Shown here one piece after another: positions 24,278-31,279 of a stretch of DNA of 46,411 bases (position 1 is the stretch's first letter; the number at the start of each line of letters is the position of its first letter). The position numbers were made by a program, and so were the translations under genes. Under the pieces are notes generated by a model. The model was not told the origin of the DNA. It did not search any database and was given only the letters and a program-made list of their open reading frames with translations. The DNA is from a virus: the IMG/VR virus record IMGVR_UViG_3300019926_000277, positions 1 to 46,411 of that record, one strand, 5' to 3'.

Positions 24278-25252
24278 ATGCCGATAAACATTGACGGCAC
24301 GGAAATCAGTACCGCAACCATCGACGGGACCGAAGTGAAAGAAATAACCGCCGATGGTGATGTGGTGTTTACGGCTACTCCACAAGTGTTGGTCATTAAT
24401 TTTGGTAATTCCTTTGACGTATATGAGCTTGGGACATGGAATAAGCTTGATGACATAAGCGCGAGTATCTATATTAGTTCTTGGGACATAAATACAGCAG
24501 GGAACTATCTTGCTACGGGAGGGTATGGAAAAATAGAAATTTATAACACAAGTGAATGGTCGGTCGAACAAACAATAACCCCTTACACCAAAACAGTTAA
24601 TGATATAGATTTTTCACCGAACAACCAATATTTAGTGCATTGTGAAAATCATTGGGACGGCACTTTCGACAAAGTTTATGTTGTCGATACGTCAAACTGG
24701 TCAAGAGTAAAAACCTTGACTGGCGGTTCACCTACTCAATACGTCGCTATAGGTAATAACTATGTCGCAGGAGCCAGCAATGAAGAAACATACGTCTGGT
24801 CACTCGGAAACTGGAATGAGCAGTTGTCCTTTAGCCACACTTCTGACTTCTCGGACGGCATAGCGTTCGATGATACAGAAGATAATTTTGTCTTCACTCA
24901 GAATCAAAATCCAACACGCGTATATGATACGTCTACTTGGACCAAAACAACAGAAATAAACGACGCAAGCCAACCATCATTCTCCCCAAGTGGCGACGAG
25001 CTTGTTTTTGTAGAAGCCTCTGACGTGCGTGTATGGGACACAACAAGTACAAATCCAACGAACTGGACACAAACACAGTACTTGAATGATGGTGACGTTA
25101 CATATGACGCTTGTTGGGCAGACGGTGGAAACTACTTGGCGTTCACAAGCCGAGACAATAATACCGTCTACGTCTACGAAACAACAAACTGGACCTTAGA
25201 AACGAGCATTTCCGTCCCTTCGTCGCCATATGCCGTGCAAGCAACAATATAA
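24278..25252 (+). CDS. beta-propeller receptor-binding protein candidate
   Basis: 324 residues, 2 bp after the fibre gene. Residues 1-33 form a short tag (I-N-I-D-G-T-E-I-S-T-A-T-I-D-G-T-E-V, then E-I-T-A-D-G-D-V-V-F), probably the virion anchor. The rest holds seven repeats, each with a strand like V-Y-D-T-S-x-W-T: D-V-Y-E-L-G-T-W, E-I-Y-N-T-S-E-W, V-V-D-T-S-N-W, V-W-S-L-G-N-W, V-Y-D-T-S-T-W, V-W-D-T-T...N-W and V-Y-E-T-T-N-W. This is the layout of a seven-bladed WD40-like propeller. From about 24380 the DNA is AT-rich (40% GC in 24481-24540), unlike its surroundings. Last of the tail genes, so a receptor-binding role is likely. Confidence 0.7.
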   Translation: MPINIDGTEISTATIDGTEVKEITADGDVVFTATPQVLVINFGNSFDVYELGTWNKLDDISASIYISSWDINTAGNYLATGGYGKIEIYNTSEWSVEQTITPYTKTVNDIDFSPNNQYLVHCENHWDGTFDKVYVVDTSNWSRVKTLTGGSPTQYVAIGNNYVAGASNEETYVWSLGNWNEQLSFSHTSDFSDGIAFDDTEDNFVFTQNQNPTRVYDTSTWTKTTEINDASQPSFSPSGDELVFVEASDVRVWDTTSTNPTNWTQTQYLNDGDVTYDACWADGGNYLAFTSRDNNTVYVYETTNWTLETSISVPSSPYAVQATI

Positions 25253-25253
25253 A

Positions 25254-25263
25254 CTTATAAATT
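25254..25263 (+). promoter_or_regulatory. possible promoter TATA (CTTATAAATT)
   Basis: An AT-rich TATA-like box just after the propeller stop, about 63 bp upstream of ATG 25326. A start site near 25285 would leave an untranslated leader of about 40 bases. Confidence 0.35.
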
Positions 25264-25325
25264 AAACTTAATGTCTCTCGAAAACAAGTTCATCAAACGA
25301 GTAGCACCCGCTCTCACCACATCTC

Positions 25326-25859
25326 ATGTTTAACGTCTCACTCGCTCGCCGCTTCCGCAAGCCGCTGTCGAAGATTCTCGGTGCTGTGCGCCTCGTAGAG
25401 CGATTCCTTGGACCTGAAGATGATTGGGTCGAAGACGACAGGCGGCGCCTCTTCGAGTGGCTGGATGGGAAGTTCGGCCACTCGTTTACGATGGAAAAGA
25501 CCGCACGCGACTATATCACCACGGTTCGTGCCTCGCCCGATGCGGTCGAGCGAGCGTTAGCGAGCGCGGGCTACCAGCGCAACCTCGTATCGACGCGCAA
25601 ATACCGTACCCATCACGGCGGCGGAAAGCAATGGGCGGTCGGCAGCTACGTGTACGACCCAGTAGATACTGATTGGCAACACCACGTGTTCCTCTTCCCC
25701 GCCCCCGATGGGAAAACGGATGTGTACGGCCACAGAGAGGCGACCGTGCGGGACCCCGTCGACCACGTGACCGACGGCGTCATCCCTGGTGACCCACACG
25801 ACCACGCCCGTGACGCGCTCGACGCGGCGGGGGTGAGGTACGGACAGCGAAACCTTTAA
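25326..25859 (+). CDS. hypothetical protein
   Basis: 177 residues. The N-terminal 35 residues are basic and amphipathic (S-L-A-R-R-F-R-K-P-L-S-K-I-L-G), followed by acidic helices and a beta-rich half with many His (Y-R-T-H-H-G-G-G-K-Q-W, then D-T-D-W-Q-H-H-V-F-L-F). The last part, D-P-H-D-H-A-R-D-A-L-D-A-A-G-V, is a helix with a possible metal-binding DxHDH. I do not recognise it. It lies after the fibre genes, where fibre chaperones or lysis functions are often found, but neither is shown here. Confidence 0.55.
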   Translation: MFNVSLARRFRKPLSKILGAVRLVERFLGPEDDWVEDDRRRLFEWLDGKFGHSFTMEKTARDYITTVRASPDAVERALASAGYQRNLVSTRKYRTHHGGGKQWAVGSYVYDPVDTDWQHHVFLFPAPDGKTDVYGHREATVRDPVDHVTDGVIPGDPHDHARDALDAAGVRYGQRNL

Positions 25860-25861
25860 AC
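25855..25861 (+). promoter_or_regulatory. TATA box giving a near-leaderless transcript
   Basis: CTTTAAA overlaps the preceding stop and is centred about 24 bp before ATG 25882, the spacing expected for a leaderless archaeal mRNA. Confidence 0.4.
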
Positions 25862-25881
25862 CGTTATAGTACATAACAACA

Positions 25882-26070
25882 ATGAGGGCGGTCGGGGAGA
25901 AAGTCCTTGACACGATAACGGACTTGGCTGCGGTGGGGTCGTTAACGTACCTTGCTGCTGTCAGTTCCGAGCCGTTAGGAGCGGAGGTCGTGGGAGCGAT
26001 TACCACAATTGCGATTGGTCAGCGATACGCGAAGTACAAGTGGCTCGACCGTGGCGAGCCGAAGCAGTAG
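25882..26070 (+). CDS. small membrane protein
   Basis: 62 residues, with a hydrophobic N-terminal two-thirds (L-A-A-V-G-S-L-T-Y-L-A-A-V and V-V-G-A-I-T-T-I-A-I) that could form two short membrane helices, then a basic tail (R-Y-A-K-Y-K-W-L-D-R). It is the last late gene. A holin-like role in virus release is a reasonable guess from size and place but is not demonstrated. Confidence 0.5.
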   Translation: MRAVGEKVLDTITDLAAVGSLTYLAAVSSEPLGAEVVGAITTIAIGQRYAKYKWLDRGEPKQ

Positions 26071-26088
26071 CGGCAGCGACAGAATTTG

Positions 26089-26138
26089 CCCCGAGTCACA
26101 GAGTCGGGGCTCAGAGAGTCTTCGCTACCCGAAGACTC
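26089..26138 (+). terminator. tandem hairpins ending the late region
   Basis: First stem CCCCGA (26089-26094) / TCGGGG (26104-26109) with a 9-base loop. Second stem GAGTCTTCG (26116-26124) / CGAAGACTC (26130-26138), nine perfect pairs around CTACC. A T-run (26151-26155) follows and also forms the TATA box of the next promoter. Confidence 0.6.
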
Positions 26139-26149
26139 GAAAGCGGAGC

Positions 26150-26175
26150 CTTTTTATGCGCGCAGTCCCTACTAC
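26150..26175 (+). promoter_or_regulatory. promoter for the RecB-like nuclease
   Basis: CTTTTTA (26150-26156) and CCTACTAC (26168-26175), about 17 bp apart, then ATG 26188. Same layout as the late promoters, with C in place of the leading GA. Confidence 0.5.
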
Positions 26176-26187
26176 CAATACACGCAC

Positions 26188-27213
26188 ATGGATATCACCA
26201 GAGAGACGTTGGACGGTATCGGACCAGACGGTGTGGACGTTCGGTTGTACACGTGGAACGGTGATAGGTTGCCCTCCGTCACGAGCATCCTGAAAACTCG
26301 GGAGGACGACAAGAGCAACCTCTACGACTGGCAGGACCGCAACGACGGTACAGGCAACGCAGCCGACCACAAACACCTTTTCTGGTATTCACGCCACCTC
26401 GGGACGCTCGGCCACTGGCACGCGCTCCACGAACTCGACCCCGACCTCGACTGGACTGACGACGAGGCCAGGTCCTTGGCGGCGCTCGGGCACGTGGGCG
26501 ACATCACCGACGACGAACTTTACCAGTTCTACGACGAGCGCCTCGACAAGTACGTGACCATCGACGGTGAGGGCCACGAGGAAATCTGGGACGCCAGCCC
26601 GCGTGAAGTGCTGTACAGCGCCATGCGCGGCGACAAGAACAAGGGTGGCGGCACCGTCGCCTCGTGGGGCGAGTTCTACGACAAACACAACCCGTTCAAG
26701 CAGAACGACTATTATACCGAGGCACTGCTGGACTGGGCCCAGCGTGACATCGAGTTCTTCGTGGACGGCCAGACCCGCCTGTGGGACCGCCTCGACGTGA
26801 CCCAGGACAGCGTCATCGCCGTCGAGCAGTACCTGTTCAACGACGAGGTCGGGTACGCGGGCCAGGTCGACCTGGTCTACGAGGACGCCGACGGGCACAT
26901 CGTCGTGGCCGACCTCAAGTCCAGTTCGGGCTGCTACGACAAGCACCAGATTCAGGGAGCCGCCTACGCCGCCGCCGTCGAGTACAGTGACGACGTGGCC
27001 GTCAAGGATGTCGACCGCCTGGAGGTGCACCGTGCTCACCCGCGGACGGGCCAGGTCGCTGCCCACACCCACAGTGGTGCGCCAGGCGAGCAGCCCGTTC
27101 ACACCACCCAGTACTGGAACGAGGGTATCGACCCGCTGGTCGAGCGATTCACCGACCTCGCACAGGCCTTCACCTACGTCGACCCTGACGAAGACATCGA
27201 CCTCAACCTATGA
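26188..27213 (+). CDS. RecB/Cas4-like PD-(D/E)XK nuclease
   Basis: 341 residues from ATG 26188, chosen because the promoter lies just upstream; the frame stays open to 26086 across the terminator hairpins and that part is unlikely to be translated. Nuclease core: G-T-L-G-H76-W-H (motif with His before the core), V-E213-Q-Y-L-F, G-Q-V-D228-L-V-Y, A-D242-L-K244-S-S-S, then Q254-I-Q-G-A-A-Y260. This order of H, E, D, DxK, QxxxY is that of RecB-family exonucleases including Cas4. There is no four-Cys cluster as in Cas4. Likely roles are end processing in replication or recombination. Confidence 0.75.
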   Translation: MDITRETLDGIGPDGVDVRLYTWNGDRLPSVTSILKTREDDKSNLYDWQDRNDGTGNAADHKHLFWYSRHLGTLGHWHALHELDPDLDWTDDEARSLAALGHVGDITDDELYQFYDERLDKYVTIDGEGHEEIWDASPREVLYSAMRGDKNKGGGTVASWGEFYDKHNPFKQNDYYTEALLDWAQRDIEFFVDGQTRLWDRLDVTQDSVIAVEQYLFNDEVGYAGQVDLVYEDADGHIVVADLKSSSGCYDKHQIQGAAYAAAVEYSDDVAVKDVDRLEVHRAHPRTGQVAAHTHSGAPGEQPVHTTQYWNEGIDPLVERFTDLAQAFTYVDPDEDIDLNL

Positions 27214-27485
27214 CAGGCGGACTGACCATCGAGACGGCGCCCGTCGCGGACGACAACGACGACCGAGACTGCCCCATCTGCGCTGACGGTGGGTGTTACG
27301 TCCGCTACGACGGAGATACGGTGTGTAGAGGCTGCGGACACGTGGCGGGGTCGAGGAAGCCGTCCTCGGACGGTCAGACCCCATGGTCTGCGTGGTGGGA
27401 ACACCGCGCCGACGAGTACGATGGGAAAACAGGCGACGGTCGGGTGCGGTGCGTCGGCGGATTTATCAGCGCGTACGAATATTAG
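27210..27485 (+). CDS. zinc-ribbon protein
   Basis: 91 residues, ATGA overlap with the nuclease gene. Two Cys pairs, C-P-I-C (residues about 21-24) and C-R-G-C-G (about 39-43), with an intervening Y-D-G-D-T-V, form a TFIIB-like zinc ribbon. The C-terminus has Trp-rich W-S-A-W-W-E-H-R. It may bind nucleic acid or a transcription factor. Its stop overlaps the stop of the minus-strand gene at 27482 by four bases, marking the switch between arms. Confidence 0.65.
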   Translation: MTGGLTIETAPVADDNDDRDCPICADGGCYVRYDGDTVCRGCGHVAGSRKPSSDGQTPWSAWWEHRADEYDGKTGDGRVRCVGGFISAYEY

Positions 27486-27862
27486 TCGTCCACGCCCACC
27501 GCGGAGTGGTCTTCGCGGTAGAACGTGCGGAAGGCGTCACACTCGCCACGACACCAGTGGTCTGTTTTGCGCTTCGGTGTCTCGATGGCCGTGACGTAGT
27601 CACAGACGCCGCAGACGAACTTGAGATAATCCTCCGACCCATCCCCCTCGTCATCTGATTCAGCCTCGTCAGCGTCTTCGCGGCGAGTCTTTGAGTCGCC
27701 GCTCACCGAGGACACGCTGCCCGAGTCCTCGGAGTCTGCGTCGGTGTCAGTGGACCCTGCGCGCTGACTCTCGGCCTCCTCCCAGGCCTCTACCTCTTCC
27801 TTCGTTGGCCCATGTCCACCAGTTGGTGCACCGAAAAACTGAGCGATGACGTGGTCAGACAT
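27482..27862 (-). CDS. zinc-binding protein with acidic linker
   Basis: 126 residues from the ATG at 27862. The first 25 residues are a short helix (M-S-D-H-V-I-A-Q-F-F-G-A-P), the middle is a long Asp/Ser/Glu linker, and the end has C-G-V-C-D-Y, W-C and a final C in an arrangement C-x2-C ... C-x3-C that could hold one zinc. Last gene of the operon that starts at 29844. Function unknown. Confidence 0.55.
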   Translation of the reverse strand: MSDHVIAQFFGAPTGGHGPTKEEVEAWEEAESQRAGSTDTDADSEDSGSVSSVSGDSKTRREDADEAESDDEGDGSEDYLKFVCGVCDYVTAIETPKRKTDHWCRGECDAFRTFYREDHSAVGVDD

Positions 27863-28115
27863 AATAGACCCCCGAGATGACCGTCTCGCAGTTGGGCGGT
27901 GCGCCACGAATCTGGCCCTTTTCCTCGTAGGTTTCGGCCGACGCCACGTGGATGTGCTCGGCGTTCCAGTCGAGTGCGTCGGCCAGCGCCTTTTCGAGCA
28001 CCGCCGTATCGACCGCTGGGACGTAGGTGTCGACCAGTATCTCGAAGTCGATGGCGAACGCCTCGTCGCTCAGGTCGAGTTTGACGGTCTCGCCACGCTG
28101 CGTTAGTTCGACCAT
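27855..28115 (-). CDS. hypothetical protein
   Basis: 86 residues from ATG 28115, overlapping both neighbours by a few bases. It begins M-V-E-L-T-Q-R-G-E-T-V-K-L-D-L-S-D and has a ferredoxin-like beta-alpha-beta pattern (D-F-E-I-L-V-D-T-Y-V-P-A-V then a helix of Ala/Leu). No family recognised. Confidence 0.5.
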   Translation of the reverse strand: MVELTQRGETVKLDLSDEAFAIDFEILVDTYVPAVDTAVLEKALADALDWNAEHIHVASAETYEEKGQIRGAPPNCETVISGVYYV

Positions 28116-28447
28116 CCGTCGGGCACCTCCGTGATAGAAAACGACGTGGCCCCGAGCACCTGCTCCGAGCAGTCGCACTCGACGTAGGCCTCGAACAGCA
28201 CCGCGCGGTCGACGTTGGGATGCGCTGTGAGGCGCTCACGGCGGCGCAGTGCCGTTCCGCACTGGTCGCACGTGGTGTCCATCGTCTGCACCGAGGAACC
28301 GTCTGACGCGCCACTCTCGTCCTCTATGACGGTCGTGGAAAAGTCGTCGTGCCACTCCTCGGCCTGCTGTGTATCCTCGTGCAGGTGACAGAAGGGGTCT
28401 GTATCGATACCACACTGTTCACCGTCGTCTTTGATGTATTGACACAT
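28103..28447 (-). CDS. protein with two zinc sites
   Basis: 114 residues from ATG 28447. N-terminal C2-Q-Y-I-K-D-D-G-E-Q-C with a later F-C-H-L-H gives one zinc site. The C-terminal half has C-D-Q-C-G and, after about 30 residues, E-C-D-C, a second ribbon. A Ser/Asp linker separates them. The overlap with the next gene is 13 bases. It may act as a small regulator or adaptor; no specific function can be given. Confidence 0.6.
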   Translation of the reverse strand: MCQYIKDDGEQCGIDTDPFCHLHEDTQQAEEWHDDFSTTVIEDESGASDGSSVQTMDTTCDQCGTALRRRERLTAHPNVDRAVLFEAYVECDCSEQVLGATSFSITEVPDGWSN

Positions 28448-28449
28448 GG

Positions 28450-29055
28450 TTATCGGAAGTCGTATGGTTCGAGGCCGACCGCCCGTGCGAATTTTTCCCA
28501 CGGGTCCAGCCCCGCACTTTGTGTCGGCCAATTGTCTTTTTCGGGCATCACCATCGAGATGTTGTCCGATGGCGTGAGGCGGATGCCGTGACGTTCGCAC
28601 GCTTGCCAGTCCGACTCGAAGTCTGAAAGCAGGTCTTTTCCCCACCCTTCCTGCTCTCGCTTGAGCCAGTGTTCGACTACCTCTGCATCGAGCACAACCA
28701 TTTCACGCCGTGGGAACTTGATGCCGAGCACCTTTCTCGTCCACGCGGGTGTTTCGCTGTTGAGTTCGTGGAGTTCGTCCAGCCCGCTCTGGTCCTGCGA
28801 GCTACCCGACATGACGGTACTACGGTACCCCTCGTCACCATCGCGCTTTTTGAGTTCCCCGTACGCGACGTGGCGCTCTGGGTGACCGCTGGGTCGCTGT
28901 GGCGAGTAGCGGTCTGCCTGCCAGACCACCATGATGTCCGCCACCTCGCCCGCCGAGGACCCTGAGAAGTCGGGGCGGTGAGCCTTGACCCAGGACTCCG
29001 TGTTGTCGTTGAGGGCGTTTTTGCTGTCGAGTTCGAACCGTTTACCCTTACCCAT
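28450..29055 (-). CDS. Hjc-like PD-(D/E)XK nuclease
   Basis: 201 residues from ATG 29055. Residues 1-70 look like archaeal Holliday junction resolvase: K-G-K-R-F-E-L-D-S-K-N near the start, then F-S-G-S-S-A-G-E-V-A-D40-I-M-V-V-W and Y-G-E67-L-K69-K. The D...ExK triad with a preceding Ser/Gly loop fits the core. The C-terminal half (A-W-T-R-K-V-L-G-I-K-F-P, then V-V-E-H-W-L-K-R-E) is not part of the classic fold. Resolution of replication or recombination intermediates before packaging is the likely role. Confidence 0.6.
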   Translation of the reverse strand: MGKGKRFELDSKNALNDNTESWVKAHRPDFSGSSAGEVADIMVVWQADRYSPQRPSGHPERHVAYGELKKRDGDEGYRSTVMSGSSQDQSGLDELHELNSETPAWTRKVLGIKFPRREMVVLDAEVVEHWLKREQEGWGKDLLSDFESDWQACERHGIRLTPSDNISMVMPEKDNWPTQSAGLDPWEKFARAVGLEPYDFR

Positions 29056-29230
29056 CGTTCTCACCCATGAACGCGTCGAAGTCCTCTGCACAGGGTCGAC
29101 ATAGCCAGTGCTCACCTTTTCGTGCGATAGCAGGCTTGGTACCGAACCCACCCTCGTAGTCTTCGAGGCGTCGACCAGGGTCCCGTTCCGAGTAGTTCCC
29201 ACACCTGTCGCAACGGTAGGCCTTACCCAT
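29048..29230 (-). CDS. zinc-finger microprotein
   Basis: 60 residues from ATG 29230. C-D-R-C-G-N-Y near the start and C-R-P-C-A-E-D-F later form a C-x2-C ... C-x2-C ribbon. Overlaps its neighbours by 8 bases on each side, in the operon starting at 29844. Confidence 0.6.
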   Translation of the reverse strand: MGKAYRCDRCGNYSERDPGRRLEDYEGGFGTKPAIARKGEHWLCRPCAEDFDAFMGENDG

Positions 29231-29408
29231 CGTTGTCCTCCAGCAGTTTGTAGGTGTCGAGGTACTCACCACACTCCCCACATTTCGGCCCTTTGCTACT
29301 GTAGCGACCAGTTACCGCCTGTAGGTACTGGCAGTTCCAGCACACTTGGACGGTGACGAGTGGCAGGCCAAACGTCGTATCTAACCCCTCGAACAGTGCG
29401 CTACCCAT
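29223..29408 (-). CDS. zinc-finger microprotein
   Basis: 61 residues from ATG 29408. C-W-N-C-Q-Y and C-G-E-C-G-E-Y pairs, about 16 residues apart, form a rubredoxin-like zinc knuckle. The N-terminal 20 residues are hydrophobic. Confidence 0.6.
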   Translation of the reverse strand: MGSALFEGLDTTFGLPLVTVQVCWNCQYLQAVTGRYSSKGPKCGECGEYLDTYKLLEDNDG

Positions 29409-29844
29409 CGTCGCCCACCCGCTCACGCTTGGCTGCCACCGACTTACGGTCGATGATGTCGAGATGTTCGAGGCTGTTCCAGCAGTACATCGCGGCGATG
29501 TTGACCGTCTTGAGGTCGCCCGTCACCTTCGTGCCGAGGTGGTGGACCAGGCCTTTGAACGCGTACTCCACGACCTCACCGTCGTCGTCGCGGGCGGCCA
29601 GGACGAACTCTTCGACGTTGTCCCACGGCGGCAGGTCCGAGCGGTACTTGTTGAAGTTCAGGAAGACGGTCGGTTTCGAGTGCGTGCCCGTCCACGCCGT
29701 ACCGTACTGGACGTGCTTGGGGTTGAGCGGCCCGACTATCTCCTCGTCGTTCTCCAGCAACTCGTGGGTCACGACGCCGAACGTGACCGTCGGCTCGCGG
29801 CCGAGGCGCTCGAACGCGTCTCTGTTATCGACAATTCCTGCCAT
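29401..29844 (-). CDS. hypothetical protein
   Basis: 147 residues from ATG 29844, first gene of its operon. It has a mixed alpha/beta sequence: P-T-V-T-F-G-V-V-T-H-E-L-L, T-V-F-L-N-F-N-K-Y-R, then V-V-E-Y-A-F-K-G-L-V-H-H-L-G and a basic C-terminus (D-R-K-S-V-A-A-K-R-E-R). One Cys. No family recognised. Its position ahead of the Hjc-like nuclease suggests a replication-related or early role. Confidence 0.55.
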   Translation of the reverse strand: MAGIVDNRDAFERLGREPTVTFGVVTHELLENDEEIVGPLNPKHVQYGTAWTGTHSKPTVFLNFNKYRSDLPPWDNVEEFVLAARDDDGEVVEYAFKGLVHHLGTKVTGDLKTVNIAAMYCWNSLEHLDIIDRKSVAAKRERVGDDG

Positions 29845-29881
29845 CCTACCCCATGGTAGGGGCTGCGCGTATAAAAAAGCT
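29845..29881 (-). promoter_or_regulatory. early-type promoter with dyad CCTACC-N4-GGTAGG
   Basis: TATA box on the minus strand (29870-29880) and the dyad at 29845-29860, which touches the ATG at 29844. Confidence 0.6.
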
Positions 29882-29892
29882 CCGATTACAGC

Positions 29893-29941
29893 GCGTACCG
29901 AAACGGTACGCTTCGTGCGCGTGCAGAGCGTGCCTGCACGC
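29893..29941 (-). terminator. tandem hairpins between two early operons
   Basis: Arms GCGTACCG (29893-29900) / CGGTACGC (29904-29911) with an AAA loop, and GCGTGCAG (29919-29926) / CTGCACGC (29934-29941) with a 7-base loop. Reading the minus strand, they lie right after the stop of the gene at 29942 and before a T-run that is also the TATA of the next operon. Confidence 0.6.
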
Positions 29942-30046
29942 TCACAGCGTGCCGACGCCGACGCCGACCAGCACGAGCACACCAACCGCCAGCAGCGTGT
30001 AGCCCGTCGCAGCCAGCAGCCAGGACGCAATTTCACGCCAGGTCAT
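29942..30046 (-). CDS. tiny single-pass membrane protein
   Basis: 34 residues; ATGA overlap with the gene upstream. T-W-R-E-I-A then one long hydrophobic helix of Leu/Val/Ala/Gly covering nearly the whole protein. Too short for a family match. Last gene of the operon beginning at 31279. Confidence 0.5.
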   Translation of the reverse strand: MTWREIASWLLAATGYTLLAVGVLVLVGVGVGTL

Positions 30047-30168
30047 ATGGCACTCATGCCCAGCAGGAAGCCCAGCCCGACGAGGCCGAAGCGGAGGCCC
30101 CACCACTTGCACTTTACCCAGAGCCCCGCGTCGGCTGCTGGGAGGGTGGGCTCGTAGGCTGCGGTCAT
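30043..30168 (-). CDS. tiny membrane protein
   Basis: 41 residues. A polar start, then W-V-K-C-K-W-W-G-L-R and a hydrophobic segment G-L-V-G-L-G-F-L-L-G. A positive, Trp-rich stretch before the helix suggests an inward-facing N-terminus. Overlaps the next gene by four bases. Confidence 0.45.
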   Translation of the reverse strand: MTAAYEPTLPAADAGLWVKCKWWGLRFGLVGLGFLLGMSAI

Positions 30169-30172
30169 GGTA

Positions 30173-30307
30173 TCACCGTTTCACCCGCCTCCGTTGTTCA
30201 CCGCACCGCGTGCAGTACTCGATGACGACGTTGCGAGACGCCTTGCTCGACAGCGTCAGGTTCTTGCGCCACTCGTGTCCGTACCATTTGCACATAGCGT
30301 GTGTCAT
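30173..30307 (-). CDS. DUF1660-like zinc-finger microprotein
   Basis: 44 residues; ATG 30295 (starting M-C-K-W) is an alternative start. C-K-W-Y-G-H-E-W then, after 20 residues, Y-C-T-R-C-G-E-Q. The 'C-x3-GH ... YC-x-RCG' layout is that of small prophage proteins of the DUF1660 type and is repeated in the gene at 36844. Strongly basic C-terminus. Confidence 0.6.
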   Translation of the reverse strand: MTHAMCKWYGHEWRKNLTLSSKASRNVVIEYCTRCGEQRRRVKR

Positions 30308-30495
30308 AGGTTGTCGTTGTGTTCTGGACAGCGTATTTCGCGGTCTACGATGCCCCAGTCGTGATTGTCACGTTCGATGGCCGCTTTCGGTGTCTCGTAC
30401 AGGTCGATGCTGACCACGAACGCCCTGTTGCAGTGAGCGTGGTTCGTGCTCACATGTTCACAGTGTAGTCGCACCCCACTGATGCCAGTTGTCAT
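30304..30495 (-). CDS. zinc-binding microprotein
   Basis: 63 residues. C-E-H (residues 12-14), H-C (about 21-22) and C-P-E-H near the C-terminus (about 56-59) give a Cys/His set able to bind zinc. Also has F-V-V-S-I-D-L-Y in the middle. Overlaps the neighbouring genes by 4 bases each. Confidence 0.55.
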   Translation of the reverse strand: MTTGISGVRLHCEHVSTNHAHCNRAFVVSIDLYETPKAAIERDNHDWGIVDREIRCPEHNDNL

Positions 30496-31196
30496 GCTTT
30501 CACTACCTCCGAGACGAACCAGTCCCAGTTGTACCGCTGGTCGTCGGGGACCTCGATGACGAGATTGCCGTCGGGGGCCCGAAACGTCCGCTCGACCACG
30601 TCGGCGCCCCGTGCGATGTCCTTGATGTCCCCGTACGACAACTCCCTGTCATTATCGTAGTAGTCTAAGAGAGCCTCGAACTCCCAGTCCGTGTCCAGGG
30701 GTGTGAGAAACTCCATCTCACCCACCTGCTCGGCGTCAGGGTCGACCATCGTCATGTAGACGAAGGCGGGCACGTCGTAGTGGTCGGCCCAGTGCGTGTA
30801 GTGGGCCAGGTGGCGCAGGTTGAAGCGGCCGAACCAGGACTTACTGGCCTTCGTTTTCACGTCTGTGACGGCCCGTAGCTCCCACTCGCGCTCGATGGTG
30901 TCGATGCCGATGTCGAACGTCTCGGTAACGCGCTCGGCGTCGGGGCTGTCGGGCCACTCGGGGCTCATGTCCTGTCCACCAAGCGGCTCCCACAGCCGCA
31001 GGTCCATCTTGTCGTCAAAGATAAGGTGGTCGTCGTGGTGCCGTCGGTCGATACCCCAGTGCTCGACGTGGTAGCCAATCTGCTCGACGCGGCCCTTGAA
31101 GTACGCTTCGCCGATGTCGTGTTTGCTGTAGTTGTTCAGCAGGCTGTTCCAGTCGGGCCGCTCCAGGTCGTCGGGGTTGATGTTCTTGTGTTGCAT
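30492..31196 (-). CDS. PD-(D/E)XK nuclease-like protein
   Basis: 234 residues. Core elements: a helix with G-E30-A-Y-F-K-G-R-V-E38-Q-I-G-Y, then D65-L-R-L-W, a strand with T-D112-V-K114-T-K, and W-F-G-R-F-N-L-R-H-L followed by a strand V-P-A-F-V-Y-M-T. This E...D...DxK order is typical of restriction-endonuclease-like folds such as viral Hjc or DUF-type nucleases. The substrate is unknown. It lies upstream of the small zinc and membrane proteins and next to the polymerase operon. Confidence 0.6.
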   Translation of the reverse strand: MQHKNINPDDLERPDWNSLLNNYSKHDIGEAYFKGRVEQIGYHVEHWGIDRRHHDDHLIFDDKMDLRLWEPLGGQDMSPEWPDSPDAERVTETFDIGIDTIEREWELRAVTDVKTKASKSWFGRFNLRHLAHYTHWADHYDVPAFVYMTMVDPDAEQVGEMEFLTPLDTDWEFEALLDYYDNDRELSYGDIKDIARGADVVERTFRAPDGNLVIEVPDDQRYNWDWFVSEVVKA

Positions 31197-31279
31197 CAGT
31201 ACACGACGACCTCTGGGTCGTGTGCTGTGAAGCCTGGCAGTTCCAGCGGCAGTGGTATCGCTCTGGTGGGGGTCAACAT
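31196..31279 (-). CDS. small leader protein
   Basis: 27 residues, first frame after an early promoter, with its stop overlapping the ATG of the nuclease gene by one base (TGATG). Pro-rich sequence. May serve mainly to couple translation. Confidence 0.4.
   Translation of the reverse strand: MLTPTRAIPLPLELPGFTAHDPEVVVY

Noticed and set aside
25271-25333. 20-codon frame before the gene at 25326
   Set aside because: Its ATG lies too close to the TATA-like box to be in the transcript.
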